Shown here one piece after another: positions 53,109 through 60,783 of a DNA stretch of 64,000 nucleotides. Position 1 is the stretch's first letter; every line of letters begins with the position of its first letter. The stretch covers positions 3,296,881-3,360,880 of the forward strand of contig NZ_FXAM01000001.1 of the NCBI RefSeq assembly GCF_900155475.1, read 5' to 3'. The translations under genes and the position numbers were made by a program. The notes under the pieces were generated by a model that ran no database searches, had not been told where the DNA came from, and saw only the letters and a list, made by a program, of their open reading frames with translations. Source of the stretch: Methylomagnum ishizawai (GTDB lineage Bacteria; Pseudomonadota; Gammaproteobacteria; Methylococcales; Methylococcaceae).

Positions 53109-53447
53109 ATGCTGAAATCGAGACCCCCCAAGAGCCGCCTCGACCACCTGAGGATGTACCTGTTCCTACCCCTTTACTGGCTGACCGCCCGCCCGACTAT
53201 GTGGCTGGCCCTGAAGTACAGGGCGACCGATTTCCACCGGCGCAGGGACGACACCGAACTAGTTCCGGCGCTGTTTTGGCCGCTTATTCCTTACTGGCGC
53301 TGGGTCGGCTGGCTGAGTGGAAAACACCACCGGTACCCAAGTCATCTCCCGGTAGGGTCCAGGGCCGAATTTATCCGTCGTCGGCAGCTGATGCAGGGGT
53401 CCGGGATCGCCATCGGCGCAGCCAACCAGCGGCTCGACGGCGCATAG
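53109..53447 (+). CDS. Small hydrophobic basic protein, uncertain
   Basis: 112 residues. The first 75 residues look protein-like, with aromatic membrane-like stretches (MYLFLPLYWLTARPTMWLALKY, LVPALFWPLIPYWRWVGWL); the remainder lies opposite the minus-strand gene 53259-53642 and looks like shadow sequence. Possibly a real gene whose 3' end was altered, or a spurious frame. Confidence 0.4.
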   Translation: MLKSRPPKSRLDHLRMYLFLPLYWLTARPTMWLALKYRATDFHRRRDDTELVPALFWPLIPYWRWVGWLSGKHHRYPSHLPVGSRAEFIRRRQLMQGSGIAIGAANQRLDGA

Positions 53448-53642
53448 GTGGATTTTCCCGGCCTTCAGCAGTTCCAGGAGGGCCGCGATGCCCTCCCCGG
53501 AAACTCTCCGCCACAGCACGAGGTTGGGGAAATCGGGATGGAACATGGTTTGGTCCCCGGAAAATCCGGGCACGGCCAGCCCGAGTTCGCCGAAGGCCAC
53601 GTTGTCCCATTCTTCGATGTAGCTAAGGATCGATTCCTTCAT
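53259..53642 (-). CDS. Hypothetical protein on the inserted segment
   Basis: 127 residues, protein-like composition: MKESILSYIEEWDNVAFGELGLAVPGFSGDQTMFHPDFPN then LVLWRRVSGEGIAALLELLKAGKIHLCAVEPLVG. Not recognised. It runs against the surrounding operon and lies wholly within the segment flanked by 30-bp repeats, consistent with a moron. Confidence 0.6.
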   Translation of the reverse strand: MKESILSYIEEWDNVAFGELGLAVPGFSGDQTMFHPDFPNLVLWRRVSGEGIAALLELLKAGKIHLCAVEPLVGCADGDPGPLHQLPTTDKFGPGPYREMTWVPVVFSTQPADPAPVRNKRPKQRRN

Positions 53643-53700
53643 GGGTCACCTCGCATATGAAAGGAGTTCTCCCAACCCGGCGGCGACCGGCGGGCCTAGC

Positions 53701-53730
53701 GAACACTGAGCCTACCCAACCCATGCAGCC
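53701..53730. repeat. 30-bp direct repeat, right copy
   Basis: Exact copy of 53061-53090, ending with the ATG of the small Cro-like gene. Confidence 0.85.
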
Positions 53731-53977
53731 CATACAAGCCCTCAAACCTTTATTGGCACAGCGCGGGGACTTCAGCCTGTATGCCTTCGCCAAGGCCGAG
53801 GATTTCAACTATCGGACGGTGTGCCTCACGGTCCAGCGCTGGGGCGACCGTACCGACCGTGAACCCCACGGCGGCGAGGCCAAACGGATCATGGCCCGGC
53901 TCAGGCGGCGGCTGGATGAATTGAACGCCGCCCCGTCCCGGCCCACCACGGCAAAAACCCCAGGGGACTGTCCATGA
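53723..53977 (+). CDS. Small Cro-like regulator candidate
   Basis: 84 residues, starting MQPIQALKPLLAQRGDFSLYAFAKAEDFNYRTVCLTVQRW, a helix-turn-helix-like pattern, with a basic C-terminus (AKRIMARLRRRLDEL). Without the inserted segment it would lie directly divergent from the XRE repressor, the expected place for a Cro protein. Its stop overlaps the CII-like gene start by ATGA. Confidence 0.65.
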   Translation: MQPIQALKPLLAQRGDFSLYAFAKAEDFNYRTVCLTVQRWGDRTDREPHGGEAKRIMARLRRRLDELNAAPSRPTTAKTPGDCP

Positions 53978-54483
53978 CCTGCGCCTACACCCACATGAAC
54001 CCCCTGGACGCCCTCTACGTCACCGCCTGCGACTATCCGGGCGGCCTCGAAGCCCTGGCCCAACGCATGGGCAAGAGCGCCCACGTCCTCCGCAACAAGC
54101 TGAGGCCCGCCATCGACACCCACCACACCAGCCTCCAGGAATTCAGCCTGCTGCTCGACTTCCTGGCCGAAGCCCGGATGCCGAACGCCGACCTGCCCCT
54201 GCAAGCCCTGTGCTGGCGACACGGCTACGTGCCGGTGCCGCTCCCCGAAGGCACGGCGGACGGCGACGGCATCTACCGCCAGATGTTGGCGAAGCTACGG
54301 GAGGATGGGGAATTGGCCGCGGACATCGAGCGGGCCATGGGCGACGACAAGATCGACGCCAAGGAACTCGACCGCATCGAGCGGTCGGCGATGGAAAGCT
54401 TGGTGGCCCACCTCGTCCTGTTGGAACAGATCAGGGCCAAGGCGCGGGCCGATGCGGCCCGCTCAAACGGGCGGGAAGTTTAA
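53974..54483 (+). CDS. CII-like phage regulatory protein
   Basis: 169 residues. MNPLDALYVTACDYPGGLEALAQRMGKSAHVLRNKLRP then THHTSLQEFSLLLDFLAEARM is the layout of the phage_CII_2 family, with an HTH followed by a helical oligomerisation tail. It probably switches early or lysogenic promoters. Its final codons (RAKARADAA) include one copy of a 28-bp direct repeat. Confidence 0.82.
   Translation: MTCAYTHMNPLDALYVTACDYPGGLEALAQRMGKSAHVLRNKLRPAIDTHHTSLQEFSLLLDFLAEARMPNADLPLQALCWRHGYVPVPLPEGTADGDGIYRQMLAKLREDGELAADIERAMGDDKIDAKELDRIERSAMESLVAHLVLLEQIRAKARADAARSNGREV
54433..54460. repeat. 28-bp direct repeat, left copy
   Basis: Identical to 55396-55423, inside the last codons of the CII-like gene. 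The intervening 935 bp carry two minus-strand small genes. Confidence 0.85.
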
Positions 54484-54539
54484 TTTGCCAAAAAAAACCA
54501 AATCGCAATACGTAAATATTCACATAAGGAGACGCTGAT

Positions 54540-54863
54540 ATGTCCACGCCATTCCGCGACAGGACCGCCCTGATAGCTACTGGGATCGCCGAGGCGCACC
54601 TGGCGAACGATCAATTTTTTGCACTTTTGCAAGCTCTGCCTGAACCCAGGCCATGCCCTGTAAAAACTCGTCTGGACGCTCTCCGTCGATGGCTCTTTGA
54701 ACGCTTGCCCCGCGGAATTTCTCGTAGGCTTCGTAAGCGCTTTTGGAGTCTGGATGAGTTGCCAGCAATGCTGTCATTAAGTCCAGCATTCCCTGCATTT
54801 GTCCGTACATATAAGCGAAAGCGGCTTTGCTCGACATGCGGGTGTAGCTCCTCAAACTCGTAA
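54540..54863 (+). CDS. Possible truncated small gene, N-terminal part only
   Basis: A good AAGGAG Shine-Dalgarno precedes the ATG, and the first ~35 residues (MSTPFRDRTALIATGIAEAHLANDQFFALLQ) look genuine. From about 54580 the frame runs antisense to the better minus-strand gene, so only the start is likely original. Confidence 0.35.
   Translation: MSTPFRDRTALIATGIAEAHLANDQFFALLQALPEPRPCPVKTRLDALRRWLFERLPRGISRRLRKRFWSLDELPAMLSLSPAFPAFVRTYKRKRLCSTCGCSSSNS
54577..54837 (-). CDS. Small helical hypothetical protein
   Basis: 86 residues from the ATG with a GAGGAG Shine-Dalgarno 10 bp upstream. MSSKAAFAYMYGQMQGMLDLMTALLATHPDSKSAYEAYEK, then FLQGMAWVQAELAKVQ: clean helical composition. Not recognised. 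Runs against the early operon inside the segment bounded by 28-bp repeats. Confidence 0.6.
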   Translation of the reverse strand: MSSKAAFAYMYGQMQGMLDLMTALLATHPDSKSAYEAYEKFRGASVQRAIDGERPDEFLQGMAWVQAELAKVQKIDRSPGAPRRSQ

Positions 54864-54915
54864 ATATTCCAGGGCATCCAAGGCGACAACCTCTGTGATC
54901 ATCGGGTGAACCTCT

Positions 54916-55431
54916 ATGTCACGTCTTTACAAACCCAAAGCCCACATTTTGCTCCCGAGCGGGCCGGTCGATTTCAACCCCGCCGAACACATGGGTATGG
55001 ACCCACAGCGGGCGACCGACCTTATCGCGGGGGGATTGACGATGGACCGTCAGGAAGGGAAGAACGCCTTGAGCACCAAGGCGACGACACCGCCCAGCAA
55101 GATGCCCAACATCCACTTGATAAGGGTCAGTTCGCCGAAAGCCCTCTCGAACTTGGTGTCGATCTCCAAGCGGGCTTCCTTGAGGTCGCGTTTGGTCGCG
55201 AGCTCTGCCTCGCCGGTGGCGTCCCGGAACGCCTCGGCGATACCTTTGGCCTGTTCTTCGGGGAGCCCGTGCGCTTTGAGGGTTTCCACGAACTTCAAGG
55301 TGTCGAAAGTGATGGTGGCCATGGACTGCCTTTCAGGGATGACGACGATAGGAATACTGAGCATAAGCCAAGCCGGACAAGCCCCGCAAGCCGGGAGGGC
55401 CAAGGCGCGGGCCGATGCGGCCCATGCGTGA
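54916..55431 (+). CDS. Uncertain small plus-strand gene
   Basis: Only the first ~45 residues (MSRLYKPKAHILLPSGPVDFNPAEHMGMDPQRATDLIAGG) look protein-like; beyond 55050 the frame is antisense to the DUF1640-like gene. It ends in RAKARADAAHA, encoded by the second copy of the 28-bp repeat. Probably a remnant. Confidence 0.3.
   Translation: MSRLYKPKAHILLPSGPVDFNPAEHMGMDPQRATDLIAGGLTMDRQEGKNALSTKATTPPSKMPNIHLIRVSSPKALSNLVSISKRASLRSRLVASSASPVASRNASAIPLACSSGSPCALRVSTNFKVSKVMVAMDCLSGMTTIGILSISQAGQAPQAGRAKARADAAHA
55050..55322 (-). CDS. DUF1640-like coiled-coil membrane protein
   Basis: 90 residues. MATITFDTLKFVETLKAHGLPEEQAKGIAEAFRDA then a coiled coil (ELATKRDLKEARLEIDTKFERAF) and a C-terminal membrane helix (LIKWMLGILLGGVVALVLKAFF) give the standard small DUF1640/CCDC90-like layout. 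AAAGG Shine-Dalgarno. Function in phage unknown; a tail-anchored membrane protein. Runs against the operon. Confidence 0.8.
   Translation of the reverse strand: MATITFDTLKFVETLKAHGLPEEQAKGIAEAFRDATGEAELATKRDLKEARLEIDTKFERAFGELTLIKWMLGILLGGVVALVLKAFFPS
55396..55423. repeat. 28-bp direct repeat, right copy
   Basis: Exact copy of 54433-54460. Confidence 0.85.
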
Positions 55432-55456
55432 ATGACAAGGATGTCCAGTTCGCTCC

Positions 55457-55492
55457 ATGAGTCCCCGGCGGCCCGCCGCGCCGGGTTTTTTA
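55457..55492 (+). terminator. Intrinsic terminator-like hairpin
   Basis: GC-rich arms CCCCGGCGG and CCGCGCCGGG with a run of six T immediately after. It lies just before the Shine-Dalgarno of the BRO gene and could attenuate transcription entering it. Confidence 0.55.
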
Positions 55493-55506
55493 AAGAGGAA
55501 CCGGAT

Positions 55507-56391
55507 ATGCAACAGCAAGAACTACTGCCTTTTGAATTCCAGGGCTTCACCCTGCGGGTGGAGCGCGATGACGACGGCGAGCCGGTCTTCCATGCCGGCG
55601 ACCTCTGCGCGATGCTGGGATATGCCAACCCCCGCGATGCCGTTGCCCAACACGTCGAGCCATGTGACGTCGTAAAACGCGACGTCACATACCCCGATGC
55701 GACGGGCAAGCAGCGGAAGACCCAGCTTGAAAACTGGGTCCGGGAACCCGGCCTGTGGTGCCTGATCCTGGGCAGCCATGCGGCGAACGCCCTGCCCATC
55801 CGGCGCTGGGTCACTGCCGAAGTCCTCCCGGCCATCCGCAAGACCGGCGGCTACCAGACCCAGACCAAGAGCAAAACCAAGCCCCTGGCCATCCCGCACC
55901 TGCTCACCCTGCATGGCGAATCCCGCAAGCTGATGCAGGAACTCAAGCGGGAAATGAACCCCGCCATCCGCCGGACCCTCCACGCCCAGCTTGAGCAATG
56001 CTGTCTGTTGACCAACATCCCCGTCCCGGCCCTCGCGGACATCGGCAGGGAATTGGTCCCCGAGCCGGTGCCGCCCCTGGTCGCCGAGTTCTGGGAAACC
56101 TACGACTTCCTCGGCCCCGAACTGCTCAACCACTCGGCCAACCCGGCCTTGATCGCCATCAGCCTACCCCACTTCGCCCAGGTCGCCGCCGAACACCGGA
56201 TCAAGGTCGCGCCCATGGTCGAATACCGCCGCTCGCTCGGGCTGAGCGCATCCCCCAAGTTCATCGAAATCAAGTCGGTGCATTCGGTTCTCCATGCCCG
56301 GCACAACGAATCCGCTCCACTCAACGAGCGGCTGCCCAAGACGGTGAAATGCTGGCTGTTCGAGCCGGTCCAGCCCCCGCCGCCTTCCTAA
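55507..56391 (+). CDS. BRO-N domain antirepressor with primase-like C-terminal domain
   Basis: 294 residues from the ATG after AAAGAGGAA. BRO-N at about 5-115 (FTLRVERDDDGEPVFHAGDLCAMLGYANPRDAVAQHV, LIPEPGLW-like WVREPGLWCLILGSHAANALPIRRWVTAEVLPAIRKTGGY). Residues about 190-292 (VAEFWETYDFLG, LNHSANPALIAISLPHF, FIEIKSVHSVLHARHN, KTVKCWLFE) closely match the C-terminus of the primase-helicase at 57838-60573. No C4-type leader was found. Likely a DNA-binding or antirepressor protein whose C-terminal domain is shared with the replication protein. Confidence 0.85.
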   Translation: MQQQELLPFEFQGFTLRVERDDDGEPVFHAGDLCAMLGYANPRDAVAQHVEPCDVVKRDVTYPDATGKQRKTQLENWVREPGLWCLILGSHAANALPIRRWVTAEVLPAIRKTGGYQTQTKSKTKPLAIPHLLTLHGESRKLMQELKREMNPAIRRTLHAQLEQCCLLTNIPVPALADIGRELVPEPVPPLVAEFWETYDFLGPELLNHSANPALIAISLPHFAQVAAEHRIKVAPMVEYRRSLGLSASPKFIEIKSVHSVLHARHNESAPLNERLPKTVKCWLFEPVQPPPPS

Positions 56392-56498
56392 GCCAAACAA
56401 CCCGCCCCCCGGCGCGGACCTAACGGACCCCGCAAACGACAACCCGGCACCGGGCCTCCCGGTGCCGTTCGATCCCCCTTTGCCCCAAGGAAACCACC

Positions 56499-57011
56499 AT
56501 GCCCCCCGAAAGCCTGATCCCCTTGATCCTGCAAGACATCGCCGTCGATACCGCCCTCAACGTCGACGAACCCCTCCGCACCCCCGCCGAAGCCTGGGCG
56601 GTGATCCAAGAGCGCCTGGATATCTTCTGGACCGCAGTGAAGAACCCCCGGCCCGGTCCCACCGCCTACCGCCACTTGGTGGGCGTCGGCGTGGCCTGTG
56701 CCGAGAGCGCCATGGACCTGTACGGCTGGGGCGCGCTGCCCGATGCGGCCCAAACCGCCCTATCCCAGATTGCGAGCCGCCCCGCGCCCAAGGTCGCCAG
56801 CCTCCACGATGGCTATGGGCGGCTGGCGGTCATGCAGACCGACCTACAGGACCGCATCGGCATGGCGATGCGGGAAAGCGACAAGGAAGGATTCCGCGTC
56901 GCCCTCCGCTCCCTGCTGGCCGGGGTGATCGTGGTCGCCGCCGACCTCGACCTCCGCGCCGAGGAATTCCCCGCAACCGGCGACGGTCCCGCCGTCGCCC
57001 AGGCCGCTTGA
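56499..57011 (+). CDS. Hypothetical early phage protein
   Basis: 170 residues, helical (AEAWAVIQERLDIFWTAVKN, LQDRIGMAMRESDKEGFRVAL). No family recognised. Start chosen after CAAGGAAA. First gene of the run leading into the primase genes, so possibly a replication accessory protein. Confidence 0.65.
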   Translation: MPPESLIPLILQDIAVDTALNVDEPLRTPAEAWAVIQERLDIFWTAVKNPRPGPTAYRHLVGVGVACAESAMDLYGWGALPDAAQTALSQIASRPAPKVASLHDGYGRLAVMQTDLQDRIGMAMRESDKEGFRVALRSLLAGVIVVAADLDLRAEEFPATGDGPAVAQAA

Positions 57012-57039
57012 ACAACGGAACCCCCGAGCAGGCCGCAGT

Positions 57040-57495
57040 ATGAGTACCCCCTTGGAAACCGTCCTGGCCCGCCTGGAGCGGGTCAAACCCCGCGCCAATG
57101 GCCGGGGCTACATGGCCTCCTGCCCCACAGCGGCCCACCGCCGGGGCGACCGCAATGCCAGCCTTTCCGTGGACGAGGGCGACAACGGCGGCGTGATCCT
57201 CTACTGCTTCAGCCACCAGTGTTCGGCGGACGCCATCGTCGCCGCCCTGGGTCTGGAGCTTTCCGACCTATTTCCACAGCGGCTGGACTACCGTGGTCCG
57301 AAAAGCACCATTCCGCCGGTGCCGTTGCGGGAAGTGTTCGCCGCCATCGAGATTCCGCTGGTGGCGGTCAGCATAGCCTTCAACCGGCTGGCGGCGGGCG
57401 AATCCTTCACGCCGGCGGAAGCCGCCTGTTTGAAAGTCCAGTCGGAAATCCTCTGGGACGCCATCCAGCGGGCAAGGGGGCACCGTGGACAATAG
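57040..57495 (+). CDS. Primase-type zinc-finger protein
   Basis: 151 residues. The N-terminus has the CHC2-like finger ASCPTAAHRRGDRNASLSVDEGDNGGVILYCFSHQCSADAI, with Cys, His and a C-x4-C pair placed as in primases. The C-terminal half is helical. It probably recognises template during priming together with the large primase-helicase downstream. It overlaps the next gene by 11 bp. Confidence 0.8.
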   Translation: MSTPLETVLARLERVKPRANGRGYMASCPTAAHRRGDRNASLSVDEGDNGGVILYCFSHQCSADAIVAALGLELSDLFPQRLDYRGPKSTIPPVPLREVFAAIEIPLVAVSIAFNRLAAGESFTPAEAACLKVQSEILWDAIQRARGHRGQ

Positions 57496-57841
57496 CCTTC
57501 GCAATCGCCGCATCCTGCCGCCCTATGCGCGGCAACTCGACCGGGCCTTGTTCCGCGCCGAGGTCATGGTGCTGACCGGCTCCGGCGCCCAGGCGCGGGC
57601 CACATCCCGCACCTGGTTCCCCGGCCAGAAAGTGATGCTGCCGTTCGGCGCGGAGATCGAGCGGTTCCATTGGCCGGTCTCGGGCCGTGGCTGCTTGATG
57701 TGGTCCGATGGCCTGCCCGAACCCAGGGACCGCCTGTTCCTGCTGGCCCGGACGCTGATCGAATCCGGGGCACCGTCCGTGCTGCTGTGCGTGGGCGAAC
57801 GGCCCATGCCGCTGTTCCGCCCCAGGGTGCGGGCCGCATGA
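57485..57841 (+). CDS. Hypothetical early phage protein
   Basis: 118 residues, basic. SGAQARATSRTWFPGQKVMLPFGAEIERFHWPVSGRG and SVLLCVGERPMPLFRP are the most distinctive parts; not recognised. Coupled on both sides (11-bp overlap upstream, ATGA downstream), so part of the replication operon. Confidence 0.6.
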   Translation: MDNSLRNRRILPPYARQLDRALFRAEVMVLTGSGAQARATSRTWFPGQKVMLPFGAEIERFHWPVSGRGCLMWSDGLPEPRDRLFLLARTLIESGAPSVLLCVGERPMPLFRPRVRAA

Positions 57842-60573
57842 ACTTCCCGGACCCATCCAGCGGCGGCGGGGAATACTTCGTCGAGGTCGGGACCGCGCCC
57901 ACCCGGTACGCGGCCCCCGACACCGACGCCCTGGAAAACCGCATCCAGGCCCGGTTGATCGAGGACTACCGCTTCGGCGACCCCGACCGGATGCTGTTCG
58001 GCGTCTGCCCGCGCTGCGGCAAGAAAACCCTGCACGCCGCCGGGCCGCGCTGGCTGCACGTCTACTGTGGTCGCACCGACAAATGCGGCTTCGATGCCCT
58101 ATCCCAGCACCTCTATCCCGACCTATTCACCGACTGGACCTCCCGGTTCCCGGACGATGCCGCCGAGCGGTTCCTGGCCTATGCCTGGGGACTCGACCCG
58201 CGGCGCGTGCCCGCCATTCGCGGCACTTGGTGGGAACCCAAAGCCGACCGGGGCACGGTGTCGCTGGTATTCACCCTGGCCGAAGGCGTCACCGTCGAAG
58301 TCCTGGCCGACCCGGTGACGATGCGCGGCCAAACCGGACCCTACCGCCTTTCCCAGAGCCTCAAGGGCGAAGTGGCGGGCCATTGGTGGAGCCTACCGGA
58401 CGCCGACCTCGCCGCCGCCGCCCAGGTTTGGATCGTCACCGAAATCCGCGACGCCCTGTCGCTGGCCCTGGCCGGCGTGCCCGCCGTGGCCCTGGTCAAG
58501 CCCGACAACTATCCCGCCCACGCGCTGACGGCGCTGGACGCCCGCTGCATGGGCCAGGGCCGCCCCGGACTGGTCTGGGCACTGGGTGCGGGCCAAACCT
58601 ACCACCTGCGCGAATGGATCAAACGCGCCCGCGCCGAGGGCTGGACCTGCCAAGCGGCGGTACCGCCGGGCCGGGGCGCGGAGGCCCGGACCTGGAACGA
58701 CCTCTATCAACGCGCCCGGCTGGCCGAACCGCACCGCGAGGAATACCTGTACCAGGGTTCGCTGGCGACCGCCCAAAGCGCCCGCGAGAAGGCGCTGTTG
58801 ATCCACGCCAAACACCAGCAGCAGGAGTTCCCCCTCGACTTCGGCAGCCGCCTGTTCTGGTTCAAGCTGGACCAGGAGAAATTCAACAAGGAGGAGAAGG
58901 AGGTCGGCAAGAAGGAAACCGGGACCGATCCCGCCAAGGCACGGGAAGAGGCCTTGATTTCCGCCTCGACCCTCACCGAGTTGGCGAAGTGCCTGCCCCG
59001 CCCGCTCTACTACCAATGCAACGAAGTCACCGACGAAAGCTGGTACTACTTCCGCTTCGAGTTCCCCCACGGGGCCGCGCCGCGCAAGAACACCTTCACC
59101 CCCAAGCAACTCAACAGCAATTCGGACTTCGCCGCCCGCCTGACCCACGTCGCGCCCGGCTCGGTCTGGAAGGGCAAGCCCCACCACCTGCAACGGCTGG
59201 CGGACGAGTGGATCTACAACATCAAGGAGGTCCAGACCATCGACTTCGTGGGCTACAGCCCCAAGCACGACGCCTACGTCTTCACCGACCACGCCTTCAA
59301 GGACGGCAAGCACTACCCGCTGAACGAGGAGGACTTCTTCGACCTGCCCCGGCTCGCGGTCAAGAGCCTGTCGCAGTCGGTGCGCCTCGACCTCAACACC
59401 GACCCGGACCAGTTCCGCACCGATTGGGTCTCCACCCTCTGGACCGCCTACGGGACCAAGGGCTTCGTCGCGCTGGCGTGGTGGCTCGGCGCCCTGTTCG
59501 CCGAGCAAATCCGCGCCCGCAACAAGAGCTACCCCTTCCTGGAACTGGTCGGCGAGGCCGGGTCCGGCAAATCCACCCTGCTGTTCTTCCTCTGGAAGCT
59601 ATGCGGCCGCGACGATTACGAGGGCTTCGACGCCACCGATTCCTCCGCGCCCGGCGTCAGCCGCTCCTTCAACCAAGTCTCCAACCTGCCCACGGTCCTC
59701 CTGGAGGGCGACCGCAGCCAGGATAAGGATTCCGGCAGGCCGCGCAAGGGGCTGGACGTCGAGTCGTTCAAGAAGCTCTACAACGGCAACCCGTTCCGCA
59801 CCCGCGGCGTCGCGACCGGCGGCAACGAGACCTACGAGCCGCCGTTCCGCTCGGCCCTGTGCATCTCGCAGAACCTCGAAGTCGCGGGCAGCCAGGCCAT
59901 CCTCGAACGCCTGATCCATGTGGTGTTCGACGCCGCCGGCCACACCGACGCGACCCGCATCGCCGCCGAACGCCTGGAACAAATCCCGCTCCGGTCGGTG
60001 TCCGGCTTCCTGGTGCGGGCGGTGTGCGCCGCCAAGGCCATCCTCCAGACCTACACCGAGCGCTACGAGGACCACAGCGAATCGCTCCGCAAGGACGAGC
60101 GCATCAAGAAATCGCGCATCGTCCGCAACCACGCCCAGATGCGGGCGCTGGTGGACGCCCTGGCCCATGTCATCCCCATCACCGACGAACAGCGCCTGGA
60201 GTGCTACGGCTTCCTACTGGAACTCGCCGCCGAGCGCCAGTTGGCCATCAGCCTGGACCATCCCACGGTCCAGGAATTCTGGGACACCTTCGACTTCATC
60301 GAGGACAGCGCCAATCTCCCGGTCCTCAACCACAGCGCCGACGATGCCCTGATCGCCATCAACCTCGTGCATTACGAGGAAGTGGTGAACACCCGCAAGG
60401 GCCGGGCCACGCCCCGCGCCGACCTCATGCGCGTACTGAAAACCTCCCGGCAACACAAGTTCGTGGGCATCCAGTCCGTCCATTCCGTGATTCATCACGG
60501 CTACAACAAGAAGCTGGCCGAAGGGGAAGCCCCGAAGCCGAAAACCGTGAAATGTTGGGTATTCGAGAGTTAG
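57838..60573 (+). CDS. Primase-helicase with zinc finger, Toprim-like and D5-like ATPase domains
   Basis: 911 residues from the ATG that overlaps the upstream stop as ATGA. A zinc-binding segment at 57-83 (CPRCGKKTLHAAGPRWLHVYCGRTDKC) is followed by a Toprim-like part near 195-235 (VWIVTEIRDALSLALAGVPAVALVKPDN). The ATPase has Walker A GEAGSGKST near 571-579 and acidic LLEGDRSQD. Residues about 810-910 (VQEFWDTFDFIED, LNHSADDALIAINLVHY, FVGIQSVHSVIHHGYN, KTVKCWVFE) are homologous to the C-terminus of the BRO protein at 55507-56391. It should prime and unwind phage DNA. Confidence 0.85.
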   Translation: MNFPDPSSGGGEYFVEVGTAPTRYAAPDTDALENRIQARLIEDYRFGDPDRMLFGVCPRCGKKTLHAAGPRWLHVYCGRTDKCGFDALSQHLYPDLFTDWTSRFPDDAAERFLAYAWGLDPRRVPAIRGTWWEPKADRGTVSLVFTLAEGVTVEVLADPVTMRGQTGPYRLSQSLKGEVAGHWWSLPDADLAAAAQVWIVTEIRDALSLALAGVPAVALVKPDNYPAHALTALDARCMGQGRPGLVWALGAGQTYHLREWIKRARAEGWTCQAAVPPGRGAEARTWNDLYQRARLAEPHREEYLYQGSLATAQSAREKALLIHAKHQQQEFPLDFGSRLFWFKLDQEKFNKEEKEVGKKETGTDPAKAREEALISASTLTELAKCLPRPLYYQCNEVTDESWYYFRFEFPHGAAPRKNTFTPKQLNSNSDFAARLTHVAPGSVWKGKPHHLQRLADEWIYNIKEVQTIDFVGYSPKHDAYVFTDHAFKDGKHYPLNEEDFFDLPRLAVKSLSQSVRLDLNTDPDQFRTDWVSTLWTAYGTKGFVALAWWLGALFAEQIRARNKSYPFLELVGEAGSGKSTLLFFLWKLCGRDDYEGFDATDSSAPGVSRSFNQVSNLPTVLLEGDRSQDKDSGRPRKGLDVESFKKLYNGNPFRTRGVATGGNETYEPPFRSALCISQNLEVAGSQAILERLIHVVFDAAGHTDATRIAAERLEQIPLRSVSGFLVRAVCAAKAILQTYTERYEDHSESLRKDERIKKSRIVRNHAQMRALVDALAHVIPITDEQRLECYGFLLELAAERQLAISLDHPTVQEFWDTFDFIEDSANLPVLNHSADDALIAINLVHYEEVVNTRKGRATPRADLMRVLKTSRQHKFVGIQSVHSVIHHGYNKKLAEGEAPKPKTVKCWVFES

Positions 60574-60579
60574 GCCGCT

Positions 60580-60783
60580 ATGACCGTGAGCGTGTTTTTC
60601 GAGCTGTCCGACCGCTACGGCAATCCGCCGGTTTCCGGCGGCGGCTACAGGGTGGGTGCCCCCGGCGACACCACGGCGGACCTTGCTGCCGATCTGCGGC
60701 GGCGCTACGGCCCGCGCCTGGTGCGGATGGTCGACGACCAGACGGGGCGGGAGATTTCGACAACGGGAGAACAACAACGATGA
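60580..60783 (+). CDS. Small hypothetical protein after the primase
   Basis: 67 residues (MTVSVFFELSDRYGNPPVSGGGYRVGAP, RRRYGPRLVRMVDDQTGREI). Six bases after the primase stop, overlapping the next frame by ATGA. Not recognised. Confidence 0.6.
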   Translation: MTVSVFFELSDRYGNPPVSGGGYRVGAPGDTTADLAADLRRRYGPRLVRMVDDQTGREISTTGEQQR

